Assembly (NCBI GenBank): GCA_001643675.2
Contig: LSRY02000026.1
Location: 822,501-886,500, forward strand
Length of the DNA: 64,000 nt
From: Monocercomonoides exilis
Lineage: Eukaryota; Preaxostyla; Oxymonadida; Polymastigidae
Direction of reading: 5' to 3'
In this document: piece by piece, positions 1 through 11,282 of the stretch
How the letters are laid out: every line of letters begins with the position of its first letter
Numbering within the stretch: the stretch's first letter is position 1
Translations under genes and position numbers: made by a program
Notes under the pieces: generated by a model
The model's input: the letters and a program-made list of their open reading frames with translations, nothing else
Told to the model about the DNA's origin: nothing
The model's database searches: none

Positions 1-260
1 ATACACGAATATAAGCTTAAAAGTCGTTGTGAAAAATCACCTTCATTCTCCATTTGTAATAACATGTTTCGAACATCTTTACAAGTCGCTTCAATGGTCA
101 AAGTGCATTTGTCAAAACATTTCCTTGAACTTTTTTCAATTTCTGAGCCAAATTTTCCAAGATAAATCATAATTTTTATGCGAATTGCATAATCCATTTT
201 TTCAAAATGAGATAATAATATTTCTCCGGTTGTATAAGGTAAAACATTGAATGAATACAT
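1..260 (-). CDS. Hypothetical protein, truncated by the window edge
   Basis: An open frame runs on the minus strand from an ATG at 260 to the left edge (about 86 codons) with no stop; an in-frame TAA lies about 11 codons upstream of the ATG. The translation is ordinary soluble protein (it begins MYSFNVLPYT), mostly helical-looking, with scattered Cys and many Lys and Glu, and no motif I recognise. It is divergently transcribed from the WD40 gene starting at 399, so the 138 bp between them should hold both promoters. No function can be assigned. The alternative, a chance ORF, is less likely because the composition is balanced in an AT-rich setting. Confidence 0.5.
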   Translation of the reverse strand, partial: MYSFNVLPYTTGEILLSHFEKMDYAIRIKIMIYLGKFGSEIEKSSRKCFDKCTLTIEATCKDVRNMLLQMENEGDFSQRLLSLYSC

Positions 261-398
261 GAAAGAAATCGAATGAAAATTTTCGAAAATTTTTTATATG
301 GGCCATACGGGTTTCGGCTTTTCTTTCAAGTTCTATTGTTATGATGTTGTATGTGAAGAGAAATATTAAGAAAATTAATAACTAACCCAAAACAAAAT

Positions 399-2309
399 AT
401 GAGAAGTCAATCATCTACTTTTTTACTTTCAGTTTTAAGACCAACAACAGAGAGAATATCATCTTTCTTACCTTTAGAACGCTCATCAATTGCTATATTA
501 GGGTATGGATTGTAAAAGTTATATTTTATACTTCGAATAACGCGATTATTTTAAGAACATCTATTGGAAAAATTTTTGTTGTTAATCTAACGACAAAAAG
601 GATTATTCAGACAATTTCTCCGATAACTTTTTATCGTGCTTTGTATCCATTATTTCAAAAATCGCATCTTCGCTTCAATACCTCCATTCTGTCTCTTTCT
701 TCAATTGATGAATCTTCGATTATAGTTCAATTAAGAAACGGCCAACTCTTTTTGATGAAGTACAATTCACGCGAACAAGTATCTGCAACATCTTCTTCTT
801 CATTACGACTTGAGACGCATGATAATTTTCTTTCTGAACCTATTCCTTTGTTGAAAATTGCTTCAGGATGGGAGGTTGGCCCTTCTTTATCTTTTTGCAA
901 AGGAAAATGGCTGCAAAATGTGAAGTGCTATCTTGCTCCACACAATCCCGGAGGAAAAGCGTTGGACAATATTGCTTCATCAAAATGTTTAGATGTTTTT
1001 TTGGATGACGATACGGCAACAATTGATCGTTTAAAACTTATACATCAAGTCGAACAGCCAAAGGCCCATCCGTATTTCTCAATGAATGATATTAATGATT
1101 GCGGTATGATTTTGTGCTGCGAGTGGTTGAATGTCAAAGGATTTGTTGATGATCTTGATGAGTCCGAAGATCATAATTCAAAAGATGATTTATCGAAAAC
1201 GAAAGTGCAAACAAAGCAAACTTCAGAATTCGAGCCGATTCAATCATTACAGTTGTCATCATTTTCTCAGCCTCCGCCCGAAGTGATTGCTTCTTCAATG
1301 GAAATGGACAAAAAAAAAGTCAAAACAGCATCATTAGAAAAGTCTTTGCTGTCGATTTTCCCTCAAACACAGTTTATTGTTGCAGGATTTGAAGATGGTA
1401 CAGTCAGAATTTACTCTCCACGTGCAAAAAAATGGATGGCCTCAATTCTTCTTTCGCAACAATTTGACCAGAAGTATCCTGATGAAGGCGAACTTTCTTT
1501 TCATTCAACTTCTGAATCACTTTCTTCTTCCTCCTCCTCTTCTTCTTCCTCCTCCTCTTCTTCTTCCTCCTCCTCCTCTTCTTCCTCCTCCTCTTCAGAA
1601 TCATCTTCTTCTGCATCAGCATCTCTTCGCAGCGACTCATCGAGCACTGCAGAAACCCCCTCTGCAGCTGAAATGCCTCGTGGCACGCTCTCATCATCGT
1701 CTATCTTGGCCATAGCTGTTGACTCAGAGCACTTGAGGATTGTGGTCTCTCTGTCAAACAGCACCGTTGTGCTGGTCAAAATATGCCCTTCAGCTGGAGA
1801 CCTGGTTTTGCCTGTGTTCACCTCGCTTTCTCTCTCTTTGGCTGCGAGAGTGAAAATGGAATCGAATGTTACTTCACTCGCAATCAGAAGAGATGGGCTT
1901 CTGACGGCTGCTGGAATGACAAATGGAAAGTTTGTGAGGAAATTGATTGAAAGGAAAAAGAAAAGAAATGAATGAAAATTATAAATATTTATAAAAATGT
2001 GTTTTTAAAATAATACAAAAGTTGTGAATGAAATTTTATTTTATTTTATTTTTTATTTATAAATATATTATTGATATTTTTATAATCTGTGTTCGCATAT
2101 TCAACAGAATTCAGATATTTCAAACGAAGTCTCTCCGCCCAGTTGGGTTATTGAAGCACCATTCATCACACATATCTTCACTGCATTTCAGCGACACTCC
2201 ATTTGAAGGAGAAGAACGAATAAAATCGACAAAAGCTAAAAATGAATCAACTAATTCCTTTTTAATAAGCTCATCATTTGATTCTCAAATTGCTTTGTGG
2301 AACTTCTAG
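399..2309 (+). CDS. WD40-repeat protein with poly-Ser insert
   Basis: Three exons: 399-502, 556-1929 and 2108-2309, 559 aa. Intron 1 (503-555, GTATGG...TTAAG) and intron 2 (1930-2107, GTTTGT...ACAG) restore clean WD-like strands: joining 502 to 556 gives AILGTSIGKIFVVNL, and joining 1929 to 2108 gives NGKIQIFQT. Recognisable blades include FIVAGFEDGTVRIYSP in the middle and LISSSFDSQIALWNF at the C-terminus. A run of about 30 Ser interrupts the region between blades. WD40 propellers are scaffolds for protein complexes; which complex is not visible here. It is divergent from the partial gene at 1-260. The ATG at 399 is the first in frame after upstream stops. Confidence 0.7.
1521..1598 (+). 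repeat. TCT/TCC trinucleotide tract encoding poly-Ser
   Basis: An imperfect run of TCT, TCC and TCA codons encodes an uninterrupted serine stretch inside the WD40 gene. Similar serine tracts recur in the MOT1 gene of this window, so they look like a genome-wide habit and not a feature of this protein. Confidence 0.85.
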
Positions 2310-4973
2310 TGTATTCTCAGGACATTCACTCGCTTATTCAATTAGAAATTTATAGTATGGCAAAGAGGAATTATTTATTACATAAGGAAGAACAAGAAAT
2401 AATTCATTAGAGATTAAAGAATAGGATTGATATGAATCCAATTTCCATCAGCAAAGAACAGCTCAAAAAAGGACATAGCGAAAGCGTTTATGAAAATACT
2501 TGACTTGTCAAAGATTTATTGAGCCAATAAGTATTTTGAGCATCGAATTTCATTTTTTTGAATGAAAGAAATGGAAGGATGATGTGAAAGAATTGTTTGA
2601 CGGAAATCAGACTGTAATTGAATATGAAAAGAAAGCTTTCTGACATTTCATATTGAAGCGATGCATTTCTGGTTGCGCACTCGCTTCGTCGCGAGATCAA
2701 ACAGAATTTGATTGTGAAAGATAAGAGTATTTCGATTCATCAGAAGCCTTGGATCTATTCATTGGATGAAAATTTCACAATTTACTGATGGTTTCAAATC
2801 AGAGCATTATTGCGCTTGCGTATTTGAGGAACAATAACAAAGTCATAAATGTTATTGTTTAAGACAAATTCAGAAGTATTTTTTTTTAATTTTTTTTTTA
2901 TTTTTTAGGTAGTAGTAGTTGTTGTTTAAAAATTATCTTTAAACAACTTAACACTTTTTATTTTCTTTTTTTCATTAACTTTTAAACTTCACCATGACTT
3001 TATCTATCTGAGGATGTCAAAATTATAATTATTGTAATTTTGTATTTGTCATTTTCTAGTTTAAACTAATTATTTGCCAAAGATCTTTAAAGAAAAAAAT
3101 AGAATATTCTCGCATCAATTCAAATAAATGCAAATTTTGAAATGTCAATGTCAAACAGAAATTCTCAAGTTGATAAAATTTGGACAATGCATAACAGTGT
3201 GAGAAATCATAATCAAAAAATGAAAAGAAAAGAAAAGAAAAAACATTTTTCGTAGTTTTTATAAAAAATTTTCTTTAATCACTAACCATTTCCAAGATAA
3301 TTGTTTTTCCTTTTTTTCATGCATTATTAGAAGCAGTTAAATCCTGAACAATTTCATTGAATATGATCAACATCTGTTTAAATCACGTTTTAAAATGAAA
3401 GAATATATTTTTTTCATTCATATTTCATTGCGAAAAATCGCAGGGCAAAATAAGTTTGATTATTTTTGAAATCATAACATTTTTCGGAATATGTGGAATA
3501 TTCTAATTCGCAGTTGTTTGCAAAAGAATTTTATAAAAAGAGTAACATGTTTTTGAGTTATTGCCTATTAAATGCATGTTTTCATTGAAAGACAGAGAAG
3601 TTCATTTATGATTTCAATGAAATTATTAGAATGATTTCTAAGTGTTTGTTACAAAATCTTCATTCGAAAGTTTTTATTGGAAAAATATGGAATCAAAAAG
3701 AATCACCAACATATATGTGTGATAATTTTTTAAAACCATAACTTAATTCAGAAAAAAAATTATTAAATGGATTTTTTGTCAAATAGAATCAATTTATCAT
3801 TGAAAGGTGAAAATCATTTCAATTGTTTCAAAAGCCTATACACAAAAAATATTCAAAGTCGAAAATCATTCAATCAAAATCAAAAATTTTTCAAAAAAAT
3901 AAATAAATTAAAATATTATTTGAAATATAAAATAAAAAAATAATAAAAAAACCTTTTATATGTGTAATTCTTTTTGAAAAGTCGCAAATGTTAAATTATC
4001 AAATAAATCAAAAATTTCATATTTGGCTCAAAATTTTGTTAACATTAACCAAACTTCACTTGAATGGAATCTATTTCTGGATAATGCTATTTCACACATT
4101 CAAAAGAAGATTCGTAAGTGAAAACGATAATTTGAACAAAAAATGAAATTTTTGATTTATATGTAAATAATACATTTGCGACTTTTCAAAAAGAATTACA
4201 CATAAAGAGAATTCAAGTGAGGAACAATATTACACTTTAAAATCAGTTAATATTTTTTCAACGTTTGAATTGTTGTTTTCTGCAATTTAAAAAGATTCGG
4301 ATCAATATTAACTCAAAAAACACACTCGAAACAAATTTTTGAACATTAATGTCCTTCAATAAAAAAAGTGTTTTTTGTTGGAAAAAACACGTTGTAAGAT
4401 ATCCAATACTGTATTCTTCATTCATTAAAAGATATGCAAAAAAAAAAAAAAAAAAAAATCGGAAAAGAGATGAAAAATCATCAATTAAACAAAAGTCATT
4501 GATATTTCAAAAATAACAACGTTTTTTTGACTTTTAGAGATTTTAGTCAACTTTTTGAAAATTTGAAGTTTTTAGAAACAATCAACTTTGCTTGAAAGTT
4601 TTTCGATTTAGTATAATTTTATGGTGAATTTTTCTGAAACACTAACACAAATAGAATTTCCAGAATGAAAGTTTCAATTGTTTTCATACGAAAACATACA
4701 CGACAATAATTTCTTCATTATAACAAAACACGCAGTTATCAAAAAATTTTCATATTTTGATTTTTTGAAATCAGAAAAAACAGTAAGCATCAATTCGGTT
4801 TTTCTTTAACACTTTCATTTTTGAATTTTTTATAACCTTGTTGTAACAAAAAATATTTGAACTGTTTCAAAAGTTATCATCAACCAACATAGCAAAAAAT
4901 GAAAAATATCAGACAAAATCGAAATTGAAATGAATAATAATAACCTCAAACTACCATTATAAATTTTATTTCA
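2310..4973. other. AT-rich intergenic region with decayed sequence and MITE relics
   Basis: No intact gene is visible. Around 2430-2870 the composition is coding-like on either strand, but stops interrupt every frame, so it may be an old pseudogene fragment. The rest is AT-rich with poly-A runs (for example 4439-4459). It contains one intact TIR element (3959-4204). Copies of a motif resembling the TIR found at 40307 and 57836 (ATTATTTTTGAAATCATAAC and variants) occur near 3455 and 3715. Confidence 0.5.
3959..4204. mobile_element. Small MITE with 32-bp perfect terminal inverted repeats
   Basis: The left end starts TATGTGTAATTCTTTTTGAA and the last 32 bases (4173-4204) are its exact reverse complement. 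The outer TA on each side can be read as the target duplication, as in Tc1/mariner/pogo-type elements. The 246-bp body has no ORF. A degenerate copy of one end lies near 43940-43965 (TTTCAAAAAGAATTGCACAT). Confidence 0.75.
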
Positions 4974-5810
4974 ATGAGTGAATTTGATAAGGGGCTTGTT
5001 GTGCGCACATCAAAATTGCTTTCATATATTCTTAGACATGGAGCACATAAAGAAGGGATACCAATTACGGGAGATGGATGGGTGAAGTTGGATGATTTGC
5101 TTCAGAATGAAGAATTTAAAAAATTAAATATTGACGAAAATTTCATAAAATATGTTGTCGACACTAATGATAAACAAAGATTTAAAATGGAATATAACAG
5201 TGAGCTTGACTCAATTTGTATCAGAGCCAATCAAGGGCACTCTATTTCTTCAGTTTGATTGTTTTTATATTCCAATGATTTTTACGAATTCATAATTGAA
5301 ACAGGTTGAAGTTGAACTGAAAAAAGTAACATCTCCAGAAGAAATTCCTGTTGTTGTTCATGGAACATATGCTCCTGCATGGGAAAAGATTAGGACTGAA
5401 GTTTGAATCAAAGATTATTGTTTTCACCTTTTATTCATCCGTAACATAAAGGGTCTTAAGACAATGACACGACAATACGTACATTTTGCATCAGGCCTTC
5501 CTGGAGAATCTGGCGTTATTTCTGGTTTGTTTTTGATTTTTTCAAAATTTCAAAAGATCTGAAAATTTTACAAAAGGCATGAGAGGCTCTGCAAATGTAT
5601 TGATATACATTGATGTTGAAAAGGCAATAAAAGGTACAAAGCTTTTTTTTCTTTTTTGTTTGAAAGATTAATTGCAAATAATTTCATAAAGCCGGCATCG
5701 AGTTTTTCATCAGCGAAAATGGAGTAATTCTTTCAAAAGGAATTGAAGGAACAATTCCACCATGCTATTTTCTAAAGGTTACAAACCGTAAAGGAGAACA
5801 AATAGAGTGA
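4974..5810 (+). CDS. TPT1: tRNA 2'-phosphotransferase (Tpt1/KptA family)
   Basis: Five exons: 4974-5252, 5305-5400, 5452-5524, 5577-5633 and 5692-5810, giving 207 aa. The four introns are 51-58 bp with donors GTTTGA, GTTTGA, GTTTGT and GTACAA. The family enzyme removes the 2'-phosphate left at the tRNA splice junction, transferring it to NAD+ and releasing nicotinamide and ADP-ribose 1'',2''-cyclic phosphate. The conserved residues are all visible: Arg-His in LSYILRHGAHKEG, Arg in CIRANQGHS, the VVHGTY and QYVHFASG motifs, and the second Arg in SGMRGSANV, followed by the ISENGVILSKG strand. Length and motif order match the family. No neighbouring tRNA-splicing gene is seen. Confidence 0.92.
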
Positions 5811-6346
5811 AAAAAGAATTGATGCAAAACGAATGATGGAATATTTGAAAATTGTTGTACAGTCATAACTTTTTTATCGTAAATTATTTATTAATAGGTA
5901 ATTGAGGGTCTTTTATTTATAGTATCATTGGGAGATCTTATTGTATTTAATATTTTGTTGAATAAAATTTTCGTTCTGTTATAATGCGTCTTATTTTATG
6001 TCTTTTTCCATTTAAAAAAAAGAAAAAAATATTAAAAAGAAAAAATTTCAACTTTGAGACAAAATTTCTTGAAAAAAAGATACAGTTTCAATAATACAAT
6101 AGGAGAATATAACAATACGACATGCCTTTGACATCTGTTGAATTTTGCATTTTCCCTTTCAAACTTCAATTAAACACTCAAAGGTTAACGGGATTTCTCT
6201 TTTAAATAAGCATTGCTTTGAAAAGAAAATGCAAACACCTTCTTCTTTTCATGTGAGATGTTGGATCATTGATTATTCATCAACAGACACAGATTTTCGC
6301 ACTGAAAAAAACAGATGAATATAAACGACACTCGAAAACAACCTAT
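5811..6346. other. Intergenic, nothing recognised
   Basis: AT-rich sequence between the convergent ends of the phosphotransferase gene and a minus-strand gene. No repeat, RNA gene or coding signal is visible. Several A-rich runs could serve as polyadenylation signals. Confidence 0.5.
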
Positions 6347-7132
6347 TCACTCAATTCCAACAGCTCTCCTTACAGCGCTGCAAATCAGCAAATATGGATT
6401 CAGAAAGTCGCTTTCTTTGTCTTCGTCGTCTTCTTCCCACTTGCTCGTCTCGTCTTTTCCTTCTTCTTCTTCTTCTTCTTTCTCATCGCCAGCTCCTTTC
6501 TTTCCCTCCTTCTCATTCCCCTGCTTATTTCTGTCTTTCTTCTCTTCACTTGCTTTCTTCTTCTTCTTCTTCAGCGAGGCAAACAAGTCGATGTGGATGT
6601 GTTTCTTTCGCGTCTGAAACATCTTCTTCTTCTCTTCTTCTGTCAGAATGACTTCTGACACATCCCACAGCGTCTTCGTGAGGGTTGCCGTCGACGCGGG
6701 ATGCAGCGGCACAGGAATGGCAATGGTTGTATGCGGATTGGCTGTGGGAAACAGAAAATGCGAAGAAAGCTGCGAAGAAAGCTGCGAAGAAGAGGATAAA
6801 CCAACAGACGATGCAGAAGATGAGGCAAATGAACAGGAGCATTTATCAGGCTCAGCAAAGGAAGAGGGAGGCACATATGCAGGTGTCGGCTCTTCCTCCA
6901 GGAAAGGCTCTGATTGGAGAGGAGGTGGAGGCGGAGCAGCAGCAGGCGAAGGAAGCACAAGCGCTGGAAGACACTCACTCAGCTCCATCCGCTTTGCATC
7001 GCTTTTAGCCAACGCAAACAGCGAACTCTCCACCTCTCCAACAAACTCCAAAAGCCTGAACAGTATAGTCATTCCACACAGGTGAAAGCAAGCCATTTCG
7101 ATGCGAATTTCATTAACAACGAATATTTGCAT
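6347..7132 (-). CDS. Hypothetical low-complexity protein (Pro/Ser-rich, acidic/basic tail)
   Basis: A 261-codon frame on the minus strand, more GC-rich than its surroundings. The order is: a short ordered segment (LLEFVGEVESSLFALAKSD), a proline run, a serine-rich middle, the segment LTEEEKKKMFQTRKKHIHI, then a Lys/Glu-rich charged tail. The start is uncertain: a possible splice acceptor (TACTGTTCAG) lies just before LLEFVGEV, so the first ~25 residues may be intronic. It begins only 69 bp past the stop of the minus-strand gene at 7201-8007 and could be a further exon of it. The opposite-strand frames in this stretch are shadows. No family recognised. Confidence 0.45.
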   Translation of the reverse strand: MQIFVVNEIRIEMACFHLCGMTILFRLLEFVGEVESSLFALAKSDAKRMELSECLPALVLPSPAAAPPPPPLQSEPFLEEEPTPAYVPPSSFAEPDKCSCSFASSSASSVGLSSSSQLSSQLSSHFLFPTANPHTTIAIPVPLHPASTATLTKTLWDVSEVILTEEEKKKMFQTRKKHIHIDLFASLKKKKKKASEEKKDRNKQGNEKEGKKGAGDEKEEEEEEGKDETSKWEEDDEDKESDFLNPYLLICSAVRRAVGIE

Positions 7133-7200
7133 GCATCATTTGTGCCCAATAAAACAAAAGATCAAAAAATCAAACAAAAAATTATCAGAAATATAATTTT

Positions 7201-8007
7201 CTAATCATAGTGCTGAAACCATTGCATTTCTTCCGATAAAATAACACGCGTGTGATAAACAGGTTTTATCGAAGCGAAGTGTGATGCAATTTGAGGGCAG
7301 AGACTCGGAGCAACAATCTTTAGCGAATGCTTCAAAAAAAAAAGTTTGAGGGATTTTAAAAAACAGCGATGCTCCATACATTCAGAAGGACAAGCTGATA
7401 TCCGATGTATCGAAAGCGCGAGCAGCGCGATGGTTCGGACATGTGCTGAACAATATTTGCAGCAATTGCTTCACACATCTTCACCGCATTTGTCATTTCT
7501 GTCAAATACTTGAAGTATTGACTCCACACGCCTTCTCCCACAGTCGTTTCCGGAGTGTTAGACAAAATAGGGAACATATCAAGAATCCCAAGTTCTTTTA
7601 ACGCTTTCTTTCAAAATAGGAAAAAAAGAAAATCAATCAGCAATAAAAAATATAAATTCCATCAAACATCAGAATTTTTGAATCTTCCAGATTCACAACA
7701 AATCTCCTGGATATTCAAAGACAACGAATCATCATATTCTCCGAAAAGTGTTTCGTGCTCCAAAATCCTTTGCTCTCTCACAAAATGCAACTGGCAGCAC
7801 AATGGAAGGAGTCGTCTATGCATTGCTGCTAAATCCCCGCATTTCATTACCTGTCCTATAAAAATACAAATAGAAACAATTTTCATTTGTGTCGATTCAA
7901 CAACAATTTATATATTATAATTCTGTTAAAAAAACATAAAATTACCAACCTTTAAATTCCTCCGACTTATAAGCACTATCGCATTTTTCCTCACATTTCT
8001 GAAGCAT
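7201..8007 (-). CDS. Hypothetical four-exon protein
   Basis: Exons 8007-7950, 7855-7668, 7607-7380 and 7329-7201 join in frame to 200 aa (MLQKCEEKCDSAYK... to ...EEMQWFQHYD). The introns are 50-94 bp; donors GTTGGT, GTTTGA and GTATGG match the style of the well-supported introns in this window. The product is helical and Cys-containing (KCGDLAAMHRRLLPLCCQLH; VWSQYFKYLTEMTNAVKMCE) and resembles no family I can name. The frame stays open upstream of the ATG for about ten codons (IDQRKLK), so an additional 5' exon is possible. Confidence 0.6.
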
Positions 8008-8524
8008 TTTTAACTTTCGCTGATCAATAAGCCAATATTAATTTTTTAAATCTTATTTAATATGAAAAAGGATGTCGACTCTTATTGAATAATTATGAAT
8101 AATTAAATAATAAAATATAAAAAACAAGCTGGCAAATACAATTTATGATGACACAAAAAAATCAACAAGTGTTTATTGACTGAGATATTTTGAATCAAAG
8201 TTTAATTTTTGCGATAAACCATTATCTATCAATAATATTTTTGTTATCAATTTTATTATTGCATAAACATGAATAATATTGCTTCAATCCAACATCACAA
8301 CATTCAACCCCCATTTTTAATATTTTTTCAAAACAATCCAAAAAACCAATCAATAATGTTGATATTGCATGTTTACACAATTCACAATTACATTAAAAAC
8401 AGAAAATTAAAGGATAAAAAAGTCATTCTTAATATTACAGAAATCATTGTAATTTACTCTTTCAATGTCAACTCATCCACAATTGAAGAATTGAAACCAT
8501 TGATTCATTAACAAATTTCATTAT
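8008..8524. other. Intergenic, nothing recognised
   Basis: Very AT-rich sequence between two minus-strand genes. The 80-codon plus-strand frame at 8269-8511 is Asn/Ile/Lys-rich, with the composition expected of random AT-rich DNA, so it is not called. Confidence 0.45.
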
Positions 8525-8686
8525 TTAGCTGTAGTTGGATCCGCACTTTCCGCACGCAGCAGAGTTTCCTGATCTTACTGGAGTCCCATCTCCAAGGTTT
8601 CTTTTGCATCCTCTGCACATTGCTGTTCCGCAATTCTTGCAATAAATAACATCGCTTGTTCCACAGCCAGATGACCACTTGCACAT
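8525..8686 (-). CDS. Cys-rich mini-protein, probable zinc ribbon (53 aa)
   Basis: A complete 54-codon frame from an ATG at 8686 to TAA at 8525. It has eight Cys, including CXXC-type knuckles: CKNC, CRGC and CGKC, plus CKWSSGC near the start. Spaced CXXC pairs in a basic 53-residue protein are the pattern of a zinc ribbon or double zinc knuckle (family knowledge), so metal binding is likely. The local GC content is higher than in its flanks, which supports real coding. It could instead be one exon of a larger gene, but it has both a start and a stop. No specific family recognised. Confidence 0.6.
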   Translation of the reverse strand: MCKWSSGCGTSDVIYCKNCGTAMCRGCKRNLGDGTPVRSGNSAACGKCGSNYS

Positions 8687-8978
8687 TTTACTTTATTTCA
8701 ATTTCAATACTTTGAAAAATGAATTGGCATGGAGGGAATAACTATACCATAATATTTCTAACACTCCCAGAACATTTTTTAATTCTGCATATTTTCAACT
8801 ATCCATAAAAATATCTGCATGTTAGATGTGACAACACAAGTTGATGTTATTTGTATTCTTCAACATAAAATTTCAAATTCAATACTTTTGATTTGAAAGA
8901 ATCAAACTAATATGGTAAATTTTTGATCAATATTTTTCCTCTCAAACAAAAGATATCAAGCAATTTGGAAACTTAAAG

Positions 8979-9986
8979 AGTTGTGAAATGGGAAGGAATT
9001 GTAAAGAAAGTTAACAATAATTCGGTGGAAATAATACTTAGTCAAGAAAAGTCCCTTGAAAGTGTAGCTGATTTTCTACTTCATGTTCTGTCAAATCGAT
9101 TAAAAAAGAATAATTCTAATTTTGTTATTGGCAAAAAATTGAAATTAAAAGCGAAACTCTTGTCATATAGTTTACTTTATAACTGTTTTGAAAAATATAT
9201 AATATTATTCCTTATGTTTTTATTATATTTTTAGAGGATTCAAAGGCTATTCCATTCAGAGCTGAACTTGCAAGAAAGTCTGCACATAATGAGGAATTAG
9301 ATTTAACATGGGAACAATTTTCAAATGTTTTTCGAACAGACGAAGAATTGACACCTGAATTTCAATTTGAAAAGCATTGGAAAGGGCATGAACTTTCATG
9401 TCGAATGAACGTTTTATCAGTTTCAGAGAAGACTCATGCAATACATAATCATTATGAAGCAATAATTGCAGCAGATACGGCTAATCCAGACAGAAGCAAT
9501 GATGCAGTTGTTTTATTGATGCGTTCGTCAGAAATTGATCACGCGAATTATCTGAGAGAAATTACTGGAAGAAAAGTTGGGCTTATCTGCAGATGTGTCA
9601 GGAGAGTTCCTGTTCACATTATGCTTTTTGACGATTTTGATGCAAATGAAAAGATTTCCTTTGGCAATTGGGTGAAGAAAAAGAAAGAGGAAAAAGAAGA
9701 ATTAGAGAAAAAAATGCTGTTGAAAGAGAAAGAAGAAAAGGAGAAGAAGAAAATCGAGGAAGAAAATAAAGCCAAAGAGGAAGCAGAAGAAAGAAAGAGA
9801 AAAGAAGAAGCGTTAGAAAAAGAGAAAGAAGAAATCAAGAGACTTTTGGAAGAAGAGCGGAATAAAGTGGAGGAGCTGCAACGAACATTGGAGGAAGCGA
9901 AAAGGCAACTTGAAGCCAAACAAAAGGAAGAGGAAGAGAAAAAGAAGAGTGAAGAGGAAGAGAAGAAGAAGCAGATGAGCTTTTGA
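8979..9986 (+). CDS. Hypothetical protein with long charged coiled coil
   Basis: Coding segments 8979-9169 and 9235-9986 flank a 65-bp intron (GTTTAC...TTTTAG). The N-terminal ~200 residues are globular (VKWEGIVKKVNNNSVEIIL; NVLSVSEKTHAIHNHYE; GRKVGLICRCVRRVPVHIM) with no family I know. The next ~130 are Lys/Glu-rich heptad-like coiled coil. The true start lies upstream: a neighbouring frame (AIWKLKEL, ending about 8983) would join perfectly if one base were missing near 8983. At the 3' end, a second frame (DELLTPPSTPHSERV..., poly-Ser, 9971-10312) looks like the real continuation after another one-base break near 9960. A further exon-like segment (EEFEATYDMNQLGKFLEE) lies at about 10350-10569. 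Confidence 0.6.
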
Positions 9987-11282
9987 CGCCTCCTTCCACA
10001 CCTCATTCAGAAAGGGTTGGGATATCAGCTAATTCTCCGAATGGAATTTCTCCGAAGCTTCAAAAAGAACAGAAAGGAGAAAGAAACCAGCCTTCTTCCT
10101 CTCCAGCTGCTGTTCCTTCACTTCGGCCTTTCTCTTCCTCTTCTTCTTCCTCCTCCTCCTCTTCTTTTTCTTCCTTTTCTTCTTTTTCCTCTCCTTCTTC
10201 TTCATCATCTGCATCATCTTCTTTTTTGTTGATAATTGCAGTTTCGTCTTCTTCTTTCTTTGGGATAAGAAATAAACAAAATTCTTTTCTTTTGAATATC
10301 ATCCAATAAAACATAGCTTTTAGGGATCATTTTTGGTTATTCATTTATTGTCTTTGCCAGATCTGAGGAGTTTGAAGCAACGTATGATATGAATCAACTT
10401 GGGAAGTTTCTTGAAGAGACAACAAAATTCACCAACAATTCATCTGCATCAGCCCAAAAGAGAGACAGGTTTCTTTTCAGAAAAGCATCTGAAAGACCTT
10501 CTTTTTTTTCTTTGAGTCTTTGTTTGGGGATTCATCAACGTACTGAATCTGCACTTCAATTTCCTTGACTGAAGTAATCTGAGTCTCATTTGCTCATGGG
10601 GCATTAAAAGGAAAGTGTAAATATTTATAAACAATTGGTATATGAATCTTCATTAACTTCTTCTTCTTCTATTTTTAGATCGTCAATGAAAACGGAGTTT
10701 TAGAAGAATGAAGGGAAAGACTCAAAGGAAGACTTTTCCATTTATCATTTCATCATATTATTCAGAATTGAAAATTCGTTTTTTTCATATTCTCAATTCG
10801 TTCAAAGCGATCCAATATTTAAGTATTTTTGATTGATGAACGAATTCCTTTTTATTTTGGGCTTTCTTAATAAGGGGGATTTGAAACAATGGATTTCAAA
10901 GGATGCACCTTTGAATTATTTCCCACACTATTCGAAAACAAATAATTTTTTGGGAGAGAAAGCAGCGGAAAAGATTTGAATGAGCAAAGGAGAGGAGAAG
11001 CTGTTGAAGATATTTACAGAGAGACTGAGCACAGAATGAAGAAGGAGTTATTTTGTTTGTGTTAAAGAGAATCTTTACAATGAGGGAGAGATTGAATGAA
11101 TAGAAATGGAAATAAAATTGTTACTTAATTCTTTTTCTCTTTTGCTTTGTTGCATTTCGAAGAAGAGGGAAATAAAGACTTTAAAATGACATTTTTATAA
11201 GTATTTGCTTGGACTTTGCGAAGTGAATAAAAAAAGGAGAAAAAACAATTTTGAGTTACAGAATAAATAACATCAATTTTCC
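9987..11282. other. Probable 3' continuation of the coiled-coil gene, then decayed sequence
   Basis: 9987-10312 is open in a second frame and encodes Ser/Pro-rich sequence. About 10350-10569 is open and protein-like, after a possible acceptor (TTTGCCAG). Beyond 10570 the sequence still looks partly coding, but stops break all frames (for example 10850-11080). No intact gene is visible there. Confidence 0.4.

Noticed and set aside
6269-7204. Plus-strand ORFs of 96-145 codons opposite the minus-strand low-complexity gene
   Set aside because: They are Ser/Leu/Phe-rich or Gln/Arg-rich complements of Lys/Glu and Pro/Ser codons, and several overlap each other.
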